Shown here one piece after another: positions 48,100-57,016 of a stretch of DNA of 64,000 nt. The position numbers and the translations under genes were made by a program. This stretch comes from an uncultured Desulfobulbus sp. GTDB lineage: Bacteria > Desulfobacterota > Desulfobulbia > Desulfobulbales > Desulfobulbaceae. The stretch covers positions 1 to 64,000 of the forward strand of contig NZ_OY762276.1 in the NCBI RefSeq assembly GCF_963665445.1. The letters are read 5' to 3'. Under the pieces are notes generated by a model. It was not told the origin of the DNA. It saw only the letters and a program-made list of their open reading frames with translations, and searched no databases. How positions within the stretch are numbered: position 1 is the stretch's first letter; each line of letters opens with the position of its first letter.

Positions 48100-49904
48100 T
48101 GGATTTTGTACAACTGGCCACTTTGCCTGGCTTGCGGCCCATCGATCTCCAGGCCGGAAAACTGCTCAGGCGCCTTGACCGGGCGGGTTGCGAGATTCTC
48201 CCCGTGCTGGCGACCCTGGCCAGTTGGGCAGCCGGCCAGGGCCATACCTGTCTGCCGCTGGCCGCGGGGGGGGACATCCTCTGTGAATTGGGTGGAGAGC
48301 GTTCCGCCTGGCCGGATGTCTCCGTCCTACGGGCGCAGCTCCTGGACTCGGAGATGGTGGCGGAGCCGGGCAACTTTGCCCCGTTGATACTCGACCGGGA
48401 CAACCGGCTTTTTCTCTATCGCTACCATGCCTGCGAGCAGGCCATTGCCCGGGCACTGTGCTGCCGGTCCACCGTCCTCTTGCCCGTGGATGAGGCGCGG
48501 GCCCTGACCCTCCTGGATCAGCTCTTTCCCCCCCTGAGGGAGGGGGGTGACTGGCAACGGGCCGCCGCTCTCCTTGCCTTGTATAAATCCCTGGTCATCA
48601 TTTCCGGCGGGCCCGGAACCGGCAAGACCTATACCGTGGCCCGCATTCTCGCCCTGTTGACCGAGTTGGCGGCAGGCGGGCTGCGCATCGGCCTGGTCGC
48701 CCCCACCGGCAAGGCCGCCCTGCGGATCCAGGAATCCATCCGTCAGGCCAGGGCGGGCATGGCCGTGGCCCCGGAGTCGATCTTTACCCTCCAGGCACAG
48801 ACGCTGCACCGGCTGCTGGGATTTCAAGTCAATCGACCGGGGTTTCGTCATAATCGAGACAATCTGCTCCATCTGGACCTGCTGGTGGTGGACGAGGCCT
48901 CGATGATCGACGTGGGGTTGATGGCGGCTCTGCTCGAGGCGCTTCCCTCCCGGTGCCGTATTCTCCTCCTAGGCGATCGCGATCAGCTGGCCTCGGTGGA
49001 GGCGGGCAACCTCTTTGCCGATCTCTGCGGACCAGGCGAGGTGAGCTGGTCGGCTTCGCTGCGAGCGGGCATGGGGCCGCTGCTCAGGGCCGATCTCCCC
49101 GCATCGGCCACGGTGTTTCCCCATCCTCTGGCCGATTCACTGGTCCTCCTGCGAGAGAGCCGCCGCTTTGCCGCGGGTTCGGGCATCGGCGCCCTGGCCA
49201 GGGCGGTGAACAACGGTGAAGAAGAAGGCGTTCGCAAGAGCCTGGCCACCCATTGGCCGGATGTCGAAATTTTCGATCCCGGCCTGCACTCCCAGTTGGC
49301 TTTCGGCCAAGAGCTGATTTTCCCCTTTCTCGAGCCGCTGCTCAAGGCCGAATCCGCTGCGGGCGCCTTGCAGGCCCAGGCCAAGAGGCGCATCCTCTGC
49401 GCCCTGCGCGAAGGCCCCTGTGGCGTGGAGGGGATCAACCGCATGGTGGAGCTGCATCTGCGCCGGGTCCAGGGGGTGGCGCCGGAGGTTCGTTTGTTCA
49501 GTGGCATGCCGATCTTGATTACCCGTAACGATTACCAGCTGGGACTGTTCAACGGTGATACCGGCGTGCTCTGGGCTGATGAGCAAGGGATGCTGCACGG
49601 GTGGTTTGAGCAGGAGGGGGCAGGGCTCCGCTCCTTTGCCCTGGCACGGCTCCCGGCCTGGCAGCCGTCCTATGCCATGACCGTGCACAAGTCCCAGGGC
49701 TCGGAGTTTGATCGAGTGCTGCTCCTCTTGCCCGGGGACGATGCGCCGGTGTTGACCCGGGAGTTGCTCTACACCGGCATTACCAGGGCCAGAGAAAAGT
49801 TGATAATTTGCGGTTCTCAAGAACTGTTCTTGCGTACCACTGGCAGGCGGGTTATTCGTTACTCGGGATTGGCCGACAAGATGATGCATCCCCACCATGT
49901 GTAA
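48099..49904 (+). CDS. recD: Exonuclease V subunit RecD
   Basis: The 601-residue 5'-3' helicase subunit of RecBCD. Walker A is SGGPGTGKTYTVARILALL (near residue 170), with LLVVDEASMIDVGLMAALLEALP (motif II), LLLGDRDQLASVEAGNLF and AMTVHKSQGSEFDRVLLLLP in the C-terminal helicase domain. GGGGAGGTGCAGCCTG precedes the ATG. Translationally coupled to recB by the TGATG overlap. Together with recC and recB it provides double-strand break processing and destruction of foreign linear DNA. Confidence 0.94.
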   Translation: MDFVQLATLPGLRPIDLQAGKLLRRLDRAGCEILPVLATLASWAAGQGHTCLPLAAGGDILCELGGERSAWPDVSVLRAQLLDSEMVAEPGNFAPLILDRDNRLFLYRYHACEQAIARALCCRSTVLLPVDEARALTLLDQLFPPLREGGDWQRAAALLALYKSLVIISGGPGTGKTYTVARILALLTELAAGGLRIGLVAPTGKAALRIQESIRQARAGMAVAPESIFTLQAQTLHRLLGFQVNRPGFRHNRDNLLHLDLLVVDEASMIDVGLMAALLEALPSRCRILLLGDRDQLASVEAGNLFADLCGPGEVSWSASLRAGMGPLLRADLPASATVFPHPLADSLVLLRESRRFAAGSGIGALARAVNNGEEEGVRKSLATHWPDVEIFDPGLHSQLAFGQELIFPFLEPLLKAESAAGALQAQAKRRILCALREGPCGVEGINRMVELHLRRVQGVAPEVRLFSGMPILITRNDYQLGLFNGDTGVLWADEQGMLHGWFEQEGAGLRSFALARLPAWQPSYAMTVHKSQGSEFDRVLLLLPGDDAPVLTRELLYTGITRAREKLIICGSQELFLRTTGRRVIRYSGLADKMMHPHHV

Positions 49905-49932
49905 TCCCTGAATAAAAACCCAGGAGTTAAGG

Positions 49933-50832
49933 ATGGATATCAGAAAATTGGACGTGTTTCGCAAGGTGGTCGAACTGAAAAGCTTCACCAAGGCCGCTGA
50001 GGCAGCCCTGCTTTCCCAGCCCACGGTCAGCGAACATATCCGTAACCTTGAAGAGGAGCTGGGGCTCAAGCTGGTCGACCGCCTCGGGCGCGAGGTCGAA
50101 CCGACCCCGGTGGGGATGGTGCTCTACCGTTATGCGGTGCGGATGACCCAGTTGCAGCAGGAGGCCCTGCAGGCGGTGGCCCGCTATAACGGCGATTTGA
50201 GCGGCGAGTTGCGCATTGGCGCCTCCACCATTCCCGCAGCCTACATCCTGCCGCAGGCGATTGGTTCCTTCTGCAGCCGCCACCGCGAGGTCAAGCCCGT
50301 GGTACAGGTCAACAGCTCGCGCACCGTGGCGGCGCAGATTGTCGAGGGCAGTGTGGATATTGGCCTGGTCGGCGCGATCTGGAACGAGCGTGGCCTGGAG
50401 TGGACCACGGCCTTCTCCGACACCCTGGTGCTGGCGGTGCCGGTGCTGCACCCCCTGGCCAAGGCGAAAAGCGTCAAGGTGGAGGAACTGGTCGGATTGC
50501 CCTTTATTCAACGGGAACAGGGCTCCGGCACCAGGCGGATGGTGGCAAAGATGTTTGAGCAGCAGGGGATTCGCGAGACGGATCTGCAGGAGGTGGCCCT
50601 GCTCGGCTCCAACGAGGCGGTGCGCGAGGCGGTCAAGGCCGGGGTCGGCGTGGCGATCATCTCTTCCCGCTCGGTTGCCCAGGACGTGCAGTGCGGCACT
50701 CTGGTGGCTGTCCCCCTCGATGACGAGGCCGCCCATCGCCCCATCTATCTCCTCCAACGCAAGAACCGGGAACTCTCGCCGGTGGCCTCCGCCTTTGTCG
50801 AGCACCTGCGCCTGGCAGCGGAGCAGGATTGA
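49933..50832 (+). CDS. LysR-family transcriptional regulator
   Basis: A 299-residue LysR regulator. The HTH is KLDVFRKVVELKSFTKAAEAALLSQPTVSEHIRNLEEELGLKLVDR; the co-inducer domain starts LSGELRIGASTIPAAYILPQAIGSF. AGGAGT lies before ATG 49933. It starts 28 bases after recD on the same strand but shares no function with it. The co-inducer-binding part resembles CysL/selenium-metabolism LysR proteins in my reading, without certainty. Target genes are not identified; the gene downstream is on the opposite strand. Confidence 0.88.
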   Translation: MDIRKLDVFRKVVELKSFTKAAEAALLSQPTVSEHIRNLEEELGLKLVDRLGREVEPTPVGMVLYRYAVRMTQLQQEALQAVARYNGDLSGELRIGASTIPAAYILPQAIGSFCSRHREVKPVVQVNSSRTVAAQIVEGSVDIGLVGAIWNERGLEWTTAFSDTLVLAVPVLHPLAKAKSVKVEELVGLPFIQREQGSGTRRMVAKMFEQQGIRETDLQEVALLGSNEAVREAVKAGVGVAIISSRSVAQDVQCGTLVAVPLDDEAAHRPIYLLQRKNRELSPVASAFVEHLRLAAEQD

Positions 50833-50872
50833 TCCGCTGCCAGGCAGGCTGATCCGCCCCCCTTGCTTCTGA

Positions 50873-52207
50873 TCAGGTTGCTGTTGATTGATTCTGTTCG
50901 GTTACCTTGTCCGTCTGCCGCTCGATCGCTTGTTGGGAGAATTGGTCCTGCCACTGATACTGGGAAGAGAGCCAGTCGAAAAAGACCCGCTGTTGATTTT
51001 CCTTCTCCAACGCACTGTGCAGCCGTTGGCCAGTGAGCATCATCTTCAGTCGCAGTCGCTGCATGGCGATGATGTCACGCAGGGCCTGCAGGGCCTGGTC
51101 ACTTGCTTGCGCACCTGGCCAGATGCCACTGAAGGAACCTCCCCCATCCTCATCCTCGGTGGCATCAACGGCAAGGTCCACCTCCTGCATGGGCCGGACC
51201 TCACCGTCCTCGGTGAGGAACAGGCCGCTTGCGGTGATGTTCCCCTGGACGGTGCCGTCCGTCTTGCGCAGCTGGAAATCGGTTCCGGCATGGGTCACGG
51301 CAATGGCACCGACCCCGGCCTCCTTGAGCGAACAGAGCTGCCCCTCTCCCGCGCCATCCATGGTCCAGATCAACAGCTGGGAAAAGATCGGATCGTTTTC
51401 ATCGATCCACAGATTGGCATCGCTGTCCAGTTGGGCCAACTCGCCAAACCCTGAACCGCTGTCCGGGCCGAACAGCTCGGTCCCGTTGTTGATCCTGCCG
51501 TCGCCGTTGCGGTCAAAGGCGAGAAAACCGCAGCCGCTGCCGGGACAGGCCAGATCCTCCATTTCGCCATCGCTGTCGAGGTCAAAGAGGAAACTGGTGT
51601 TGGAGAGCAGGGGGGAATCGAGTTCGAATTGAAGGATCAGGGGGTCGATGAACAGGCCGGTGGCGGCAAAGGAGGCGGTTTGCGCGGCTACGGTGTTCTG
51701 CTCCATGGCAAGGCCGAGGTCAAAGGCAATTTCCCGGCCATCTTCGGTTTGCACGGTGCCCTGGGCGGAGAAGAGCAGGGAAGTGGCCTCGCTGTACACG
51801 GTGCCGCTGGTGAACGAGACCGACTGCAGGCTGCTTAGCGGTGTGCTCTCCTGTTGCATTGCCCGCAGGGTTGTGGAGGTTGTGAGGGAGTCCTGGAAGG
51901 CCTTGATCCTCACCGATTGGCCGGTGACCTGCCGGGTCACCTGGGAGAGGAGGGCGGTGCCGGCAGGATCGGTGCTTCCCTTGGGGGCTTCTGCCGGGTT
52001 GTTGCTGGGTGCAGTCCGCTTGATCTCGGATGCGCAGCAGATTTCAGTTGCACAGGAACTGGCAAGCATTGAGGCCAGGCGAACGCCAAAGGCGTCGCTC
52101 TGCCCATTGACCGGAGTGCCGGTAGCTGTCAGTCCACTGACTCGTTGTTCTACTTCCTTGTAGGTGTGCGACGCATCCATGCTCAGGGCGGTCGCGGTGA
52201 TGTGCAT
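50873..52207 (-). CDS. Large hypothetical protein with Ca2+-binding-like motifs
   Basis: A 444-residue protein lacking an obvious signal peptide. The middle has dense Asp/Gly/Asn loops of the EF-hand/RTX-like type: FLFDLDSDGEMEDL, FLAFDRNGDGRINNGTELFGPDSGSGFGEL and LDSDANLWIDENDPIFS. This 'FDLDGDG ... DRNGDGRI..G.ELFG' pattern is known from proteins next to secreted RTX/VCBS proteins. The N-terminal 150 residues are Ser/Thr-rich, and the C-terminus is a Gln-rich helix. It could be a secreted or surface protein without a classical signal. No secretion genes are adjacent. Function unknown. Confidence 0.6.
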   Translation of the reverse strand: MHITATALSMDASHTYKEVEQRVSGLTATGTPVNGQSDAFGVRLASMLASSCATEICCASEIKRTAPSNNPAEAPKGSTDPAGTALLSQVTRQVTGQSVRIKAFQDSLTTSTTLRAMQQESTPLSSLQSVSFTSGTVYSEATSLLFSAQGTVQTEDGREIAFDLGLAMEQNTVAAQTASFAATGLFIDPLILQFELDSPLLSNTSFLFDLDSDGEMEDLACPGSGCGFLAFDRNGDGRINNGTELFGPDSGSGFGELAQLDSDANLWIDENDPIFSQLLIWTMDGAGEGQLCSLKEAGVGAIAVTHAGTDFQLRKTDGTVQGNITASGLFLTEDGEVRPMQEVDLAVDATEDEDGGGSFSGIWPGAQASDQALQALRDIIAMQRLRLKMMLTGQRLHSALEKENQQRVFFDWLSSQYQWQDQFSQQAIERQTDKVTEQNQSTAT

Positions 52208-52387
52208 TGCTCCTCCTTGTTGGGTTGAGTGGAGAGAAAAAATGGTTGTCTCTTTATCGGCCCGTCAACGGGCGAACTTTAGTGCACCGATCGTTTGACA
52301 AAACCAGGCCCCGGGCCTATTGGTCTCCCTGAGAGCAGTTGCGGTTCACCACCCTTATTTTATCCAATATCGATCAGGAGGTGTACG

Positions 52388-53302
52388 ATGACAACAGCGA
52401 CAAAGGCCATGGTCCTGGCCTCGTTTGCAGCGGACAGTCTGGCGCTCGGTGCCCACTGGATCTACGATACCGCCGAGATCAGGCGCAAGTTCGGGCGGGT
52501 GGAAGGGTTGATCGCCCCTGATGCAGATTCCTATCACAAGGGCAAGGAGCGGGGGGACTTTACCCATTACGGCGATCAGGCGCTGGTGTTGTTGGAATCG
52601 GTGGCTGCCAACGGCACATTTTCCCAGGAGGACTTCGCCCGCGCCTGGCAGGAGTTGTTTGCCGATTACCGGGGCTATGTCGACAAGGCCACCGCCGCCA
52701 CTCTGGAGCACATGCAGCAGGGGATGCCGCTTGCCCAGTGCGGTTCCAAATCTTCGGATCTTGGCGGGGCTGCGCGTATTGCGCCGTTGATCTATCGTTT
52801 TCACAGCGATCCCGAGTCGTTGCTGACAGCGGTGCGCGAGCAGACCATGCTGACCCATAACAATCCGGCCACCCTGGCAGGGGCTGCGTTTATCGCCCAG
52901 GTCGTGGTTGATATCCTGCAGGGGAGTGATCCAGCAGCGGCCATGGAGCAGGTTCTGGAACAGGGGGTGGCGGATATTGATCTGGATATCCGCATCCGCA
53001 GTGCGCTTGACTCCCAAGCCAAGGAGAGTGGCGGTGTGATCAAGCAGTTCGGGCAGATGTGCGGTATTGCCGCCGCTCTCCCCGGAGCGCTGCACCTGGT
53101 GTTGAAGTATCCCGATGATCTCAGAACGGCGTTGGTAGAAAATGTCATGGCCGGAGGCGACTCGGCGGCCCGCGGCATGGTGGTGGGGATGATGTTGGGC
53201 GCCCGTCTGGGGCTGGAGGCACTGCCGCAAAGCTGGCAACAGGACATGCGGGCCTCTGGCCGGATCATTGCGTTGCTGGAACAAGTTGATGCCCTGCGCT
53301 GA
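52388..53302 (+). CDS. ADP-ribosylglycohydrolase-family protein
   Basis: A 304-residue enzyme of the ADP-ribosyl-hydrolase (DraG/ARH) fold. Conserved metal-site segments are visible: FAADSLALGAHWIYD at the N-terminus, HYGDQALVLLES (in place of the usual TDDT), and GGDSAARGMVVGMMLGA (GGDxD-like, here D-S-A-A). The usual DD and second D of the metal pairs are partly replaced, so activity is uncertain. AGGAGGTG lies before ATG 52388. It stands alone, between the Ca-motif gene (divergent) and the Fur-type gene. Confidence 0.8.
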   Translation: MTTATKAMVLASFAADSLALGAHWIYDTAEIRRKFGRVEGLIAPDADSYHKGKERGDFTHYGDQALVLLESVAANGTFSQEDFARAWQELFADYRGYVDKATAATLEHMQQGMPLAQCGSKSSDLGGAARIAPLIYRFHSDPESLLTAVREQTMLTHNNPATLAGAAFIAQVVVDILQGSDPAAAMEQVLEQGVADIDLDIRIRSALDSQAKESGGVIKQFGQMCGIAAALPGALHLVLKYPDDLRTALVENVMAGGDSAARGMVVGMMLGARLGLEALPQSWQQDMRASGRIIALLEQVDALR

Positions 53303-53416
53303 GGATGACGGCTGCTGGGAGGCGGCGCGACTGCGAAAATCTCATTGACGGCAGGCGATATACCCCGTAGTAAGGAGCTGTGGTTTTCTTTTAGTAGCTA
53401 TTCTCAATCGGGTTGT

Positions 53417-53866
53417 ATGACAGAACAGATTTTTCAAGAGCAGCTTCGTCACTTTGAGCAGATCTGTAAGGATGCCGGGCTCAAGCTCACCCACCAGCGG
53501 CTGGTGATCTATACGGATCTGCTGCAGTCGCAGGACCATCCTTCGGCGGAGGCCCTGTACAGGCGGCTGGAGAAAAAACTGCCCACCCTTTCGCTTGATA
53601 CGGTGTACCGGACCCTGGCCACCTTTGAAAAACTGGGACTGGTGCACCGGTTGGAAACCGTGGCCAGCCAGGCCCGTTACGAGGCATTGGGGGTGCGGCA
53701 CCACCATTTTCTCTGCGATGGATGCGGCCAGGTCTTTGACTTCTTCTGGCCCTCCTTTGACAACGTGCGCCTTCCCGAATCTCTTGACGAGATCGGCGAG
53801 GTCGACCGTACCAGCGTCGTTGTCCACGGGATCTGTGCCGCTTGCAAGGCTACGCTGCAAGGCTGA
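53417..53866 (+). CDS. Fur/PerR-family metalloregulator
   Basis: A 149-residue Fur-type repressor. The winged HTH (LKLTHQRLVIYTDLLQSQDHPSAEALYRRLEKKLPTLSLDTVYRTLATFEKLGLVHRLE) is followed by HHHFLCDGCGQVFDF, with the regulatory His cluster and CxxC, and a second CxxC (GICAACK) near the end. Two CxxC pairs fit a structural zinc site as in PerR. ATG 53417 is the best start, near the beginning of the conserved domain. It precedes a thiol peroxidase gene, suggesting a peroxide-stress regulator, although iron or zinc sensing cannot be excluded. Confidence 0.85.
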   Translation: MTEQIFQEQLRHFEQICKDAGLKLTHQRLVIYTDLLQSQDHPSAEALYRRLEKKLPTLSLDTVYRTLATFEKLGLVHRLETVASQARYEALGVRHHHFLCDGCGQVFDFFWPSFDNVRLPESLDEIGEVDRTSVVVHGICAACKATLQG

Positions 53867-53983
53867 GAGCCGTATTCGAGCAGGGGTCTGACCTGCGCGT
53901 TTCCCCGGCAAGACCTCTTCCTTCTGTTCGAAATTCTTGAGGCCTCTGTTTAGATTTTTTATGGAACCTGTTTTAAAAAAAAA

Positions 53984-54020
53984 TTGTTCTTTACTCCTAA
54001 AGGAGAATGATTATTTTTTG
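53984..54020 (+). promoter_or_regulatory. Candidate Fur/PerR operator and promoter upstream of tpx
   Basis: GAGAATGATTATTTT at 54003-54017 resembles a Fur/PerR-type box, and a possible -35 TTGTTC lies 17-20 bases before it, so a bound repressor would cover the -10 area. The region 53867-54213 is otherwise non-coding; it also contains a CTCCT-AAAGGAG palindrome at 53995-54006. The match is imperfect. Confidence 0.35.
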
Positions 54021-54213
54021 CAGCATTGAGAAGTAACCCATTAGTCGTTAGAGGGTAACTGGTTTGAGTGCTTGCTGATTTTGCACAAAGACCTGACCCG
54101 GGCCAAGTCCTCTGCAGAGGGTAGTTGGCTTTCTGCCCCGAGGTTTTGGTGCGCACGTTTTTTCACTTATTCTTGCTGAGCAGTTCATCCACGATCCCAA
54201 AAGGAGAGACATC

Positions 54214-54714
54214 ATGGCTAAAATCACCCTGAAAGACAATGCAATCGACACCATCGGCGAACTGCCTGCAGTTGGTTCTGCAGCTCCCGAATTCACCCTG
54301 GTCAAAACCGACCTCGCCGAGGTGAAGCTTGCCGACTACAAAGGGAAAAAAGTAGTGCTCAATATCTTCCCCAGCGTCGACACACCGGTTTGCGCGGCCT
54401 CGGTTCGCAATTTCAACAAGGTTGCCGGCGAAACGGAGAATACCGTGGTGCTCTGCATCTCTGCAGATCTGCCCTTTGCCCACACCCGTTTCTGTGAAAC
54501 CGATGGCCTGAAAAACGTGGAGTCCCTGTCCGTATTTCGTTCTCCGGCCTTTGGCAAGGACTACGGCGTCACCATCACCACCGGGCCTATTGCCGGACTC
54601 CTCTCCCGCGCCATCGTGGTGATCGATCCTGCCGGCAAGGTCGTCTACACCGAGCAGGTTCCGGAGATCACCCAGGAGCCCAACTATGACGCGGCCCTGG
54701 CAGCCGTGAAATAA
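54214..54714 (+). CDS. tpx: Thiol peroxidase Tpx
   Basis: A 166-residue atypical 2-Cys peroxiredoxin that reduces peroxides with thioredoxin. The peroxidatic Cys60 is in FPSVDTPVCAASVRNFN and the resolving Cys94 in FAHTRFCETDGL, at the standard Tpx spacing. AAAGGAG lies before the ATG. It is followed by a strong terminator, so it is monocistronic, and the Fur/PerR-type gene upstream is the likely regulator. Confidence 0.95.
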   Translation: MAKITLKDNAIDTIGELPAVGSAAPEFTLVKTDLAEVKLADYKGKKVVLNIFPSVDTPVCAASVRNFNKVAGETENTVVLCISADLPFAHTRFCETDGLKNVESLSVFRSPAFGKDYGVTITTGPIAGLLSRAIVVIDPAGKVVYTEQVPEITQEPNYDAALAAVK

Positions 54715-54745
54715 GAAGATCTTTCTTGAGCTGTCAGCTCCCTTG

Positions 54746-54777
54746 GCCCCGGTTGCATCCAACCGGGGCTTTTTTTT
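54746..54777 (+). terminator. Rho-independent terminator of tpx
   Basis: GCCCCGGTTG and CAACCGGGGC form a perfect 10-bp stem with a 4-base loop, followed by eight T. It begins about 30 bases after the tpx stop. Confidence 0.95.
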
Positions 54778-54782
54778 ATTTT

Positions 54783-54883
54783 ATCGTTCTCGTAAAAAGG
54801 CCCGAGAACGACGTTTCGAGTTTTGTAAGTTCCTGATTTCACGATGCGCAGCATTCAAGCTTTTGACTTTTTTCGAAGCCATC
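54783..54883 (-). repeat. Dispersed intergenic repeat, copy 5
   Basis: Read on the minus strand: AAAAAAGTCAAAAGCTTGAA, ATCGTGAAATCAGG, CAAAACTCGAAACGTCG, then the hairpin CGTTCTCGGGCC...TTTTTACGAGAACGA. It directly follows the tpx terminator and matches copies at 21.9 and 41.0 kb in length and order of blocks. Confidence 0.85.
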
Positions 54884-54919
54884 TCTTTTGATTCCCTTCA
54901 AAGCTCAGCTTGAAAAGAG

Positions 54920-55017
54920 GAGATCTCTCCTGATGGTCGAGATGACCTCGGGGTGGTGCTGCACTCCCTCGAAAGATCCGCCTCATCGATGTCATCCCGA
55001 ACAATGTGAGGGATCTC
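54920..55017. repeat. Imperfect inverted repeat
   Basis: The 27-base arms 54920-54946 (GAGATCTCTCCTGATGGTCG...) and 54991-55017 match in 20 of 27 positions when one is reverse-complemented. The second arm contains GTCATCCCGAACAATGTGAG, the style of widespread intergenic hairpin repeats. No gene is visible between 54884 and 55211. Confidence 0.5.
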
Positions 55018-55211
55018 GTCTTTGTCCCCTTGAGCTGAAGTCCAGTGGTCATCATTTTTTTTATTCAACCGCCGGTGAATAACCCCTTGAACTTGTTGGT
55101 AGAGCAGATACCGTCATTGACGGATTCGGCAGAATTAGAGATTGATATTGACAGAATAAATATTTTTCCGTAGCGTTGTTGTAAACTTTAACAAAAAGCA
55201 CCAGGGGTTGC

Positions 55212-55697
55212 ATGCTGATCGACGCCACCAATCTTGCCATCATCAACCATCTCAAAGATGGGCGCGCTTCCTACAAAAAAATCGCCGAAGAACTGTCCCT
55301 GGCCGAGGGCACGGTCCGTTCGCGGGTGAAAAAACTCATGGACGAAGGCGTGCTCTCCATTTCGGGCCTGGTCAATCCCGAGGCACTGCCCGATCAGCAG
55401 ATCGTCATGGTGGGGGTCCGGGTCAAGGGCATGGATCTGGTCAAAAAAGGCGAGGAGTTCAGTCAGCTGAAATCGGTCATTTCCGTCTGCGTGGTGACCG
55501 GCCAGTTCGATCTGATCGTCACCGCTATGCTGAGCAAGGATTTCGGCCTGCTCGAATTTTTCACCCAGGAAGTCGCCACCATCGACAACGTGCGGTCGGT
55601 GGAGACCTTTGTGGTCTATAAAAGTTTCAATCTCAAGGTCCCCCTGACCAGTCAACCGGTGCTGGGAACCAGCGACCAGACCTCCGCCTCTTTCTAA
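55212..55697 (+). CDS. Lrp/AsnC-family regulator
   Basis: A 161-residue Lrp-type regulator. The HTH is DATNLAIINHLKDGRASYKKIAEELSLAEGTVRSRVKKLMDEGVLSISGLVNPE, followed by a RAM/ligand-binding domain (VMVGVRVKG ... VTGQFDLIVTAML). ATG 55212 gives the normal N-terminus. It stands 12 bases before gcvT on the same strand, so it is co-transcribed with the glycine cleavage genes and is the likely glycine-responsive (amino-acid-sensing) regulator of the cluster. Confidence 0.85.
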   Translation: MLIDATNLAIINHLKDGRASYKKIAEELSLAEGTVRSRVKKLMDEGVLSISGLVNPEALPDQQIVMVGVRVKGMDLVKKGEEFSQLKSVISVCVVTGQFDLIVTAMLSKDFGLLEFFTQEVATIDNVRSVETFVVYKSFNLKVPLTSQPVLGTSDQTSASF

Positions 55698-55708
55698 GGA
55701 GCCAACCC

Positions 55709-57004
55709 ATGGATACAACAGCCATGAAAGTGACCCCGCTGCATGCCTGGCATGTCGGCCAGAATGCCAATATGGCCGCCTTTGGCGGATATGAAATGCC
55801 GCTGTGGTACCCGGCCGGGGCCAAGGCCGAGCATCTGGCCGTGATTACCGCGGCCGGCCTTTTCGACACCAGCCACATGGCCGTGCTCACCCTGCGCGGG
55901 TCGCGGGTGCGTGATCTGCTCCAATCCTCCTTCTCCAAGGACCTGGAACGCTGCATCGGGCCGAAAGAGGCCCCCCTGCTTCCCGGACGCTGCGTCTACG
56001 GCGTGTTCCTCGATATGAGTGGAGGGGTGCTCGACGACGCCATTGTCTACCAGTGCGGCGGCAGCGAATACATGATCGTGGTCAACGCCTCCATGGGCGG
56101 GCCCATCGCCGCTCATCTGCGCGAACAAAACCGTTTCGGCAGCGAGGCTGAGATCGTCGATCGCACCGACCGGGTCGGTAAGATGGATATCCAGGGCCCC
56201 AAGGCCGCCGCCATTCTCGGCCGGATCCTGCAGGACCCGCAGCAGGTCTTTGACAAGATGGTCTATTTTTCCTTCAAGGGCAGTTTCGCACCAACAGAGC
56301 TGCCTGGGGGAGCTGTGACCCTGCAGGACGGGACCCCGTTGATGGTATCGCGCACCGGCTATACCGGCGAGTTCGGCTTTGAGCTGTTTATCGCCCCGGA
56401 ACATCTCGAGCGTCTGTGGACGCTGCTGCTCGATGCGGGCCGTTCCGAAGGGCTGATTGCCTGCGGTCTGGCCGCACGCGATTCCCTGCGGGCCGGCGCC
56501 GGTCTGCCGCTCTCCCACCAGGATATCGGCCCCTGGATTTTTGCGGAAAATCCCTGGATGTTCGTCCTGCCTTGGGACGAGAGCGGGCGAGGATTCAGCA
56601 AGGATTGTCTCGGCTTGAGCGCGGTGCTTGACGCGCAGAATCCTCCGGTCACCCAGGCCTTTGCCGGCTTTGATCCGCGCAAGATTACCCTGAGCGACAG
56701 CGCCAGGGTGACCGACCTTGAGGGCACCACCATCGGCACCATTCTCACCTGCACCACCGACATGGCCATCGACCGGGTGGACGGAAAAATTATCAGCCTG
56801 GCCACCCCGGTGGAGCAGGGGCGACCGGCATCGTTCACCCCACGAGGCCTCTGCTGCGGCCTGGTCCGCCTCAATACGAAATTTACCGTCGGCAGCGAGA
56901 TCATCCTCACCGACGGTAAACGCAAACTCAAGGTGGAGATCCGCGACGAGATTCGGCCGGACCGTACCGCCCGCAACCCCATGCAAACCATGCTCAACGC
57001 TTAA
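55709..57004 (+). CDS. gcvT: Glycine cleavage T protein (aminomethyltransferase)
   Basis: A 431-residue T protein that transfers the methylene group from aminomethyl-lipoyl-H to tetrahydrofolate with release of ammonia. Recognisable blocks are PLHAWHVGQNANMAAFGGYEMPLWYPAGAKAEHLAVITAAGLFDTSHMAVLTLRG at the N-terminus, SRTGYTGEFGFELF in the folate-binding middle and GLAARDSLRAGAGLPLSHQDI, with the conserved Asp of the active site. AAGGAGCC precedes the ATG. First enzyme of the gcvT-H-PA-PB-lipB-lipA run. It is longer than the usual 360-370 residues, mainly in the C-terminal half. Confidence 0.93.
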   Translation: MDTTAMKVTPLHAWHVGQNANMAAFGGYEMPLWYPAGAKAEHLAVITAAGLFDTSHMAVLTLRGSRVRDLLQSSFSKDLERCIGPKEAPLLPGRCVYGVFLDMSGGVLDDAIVYQCGGSEYMIVVNASMGGPIAAHLREQNRFGSEAEIVDRTDRVGKMDIQGPKAAAILGRILQDPQQVFDKMVYFSFKGSFAPTELPGGAVTLQDGTPLMVSRTGYTGEFGFELFIAPEHLERLWTLLLDAGRSEGLIACGLAARDSLRAGAGLPLSHQDIGPWIFAENPWMFVLPWDESGRGFSKDCLGLSAVLDAQNPPVTQAFAGFDPRKITLSDSARVTDLEGTTIGTILTCTTDMAIDRVDGKIISLATPVEQGRPASFTPRGLCCGLVRLNTKFTVGSEIILTDGKRKLKVEIRDEIRPDRTARNPMQTMLNA

Positions 57005-57016
57005 AGGAGAACCTTG

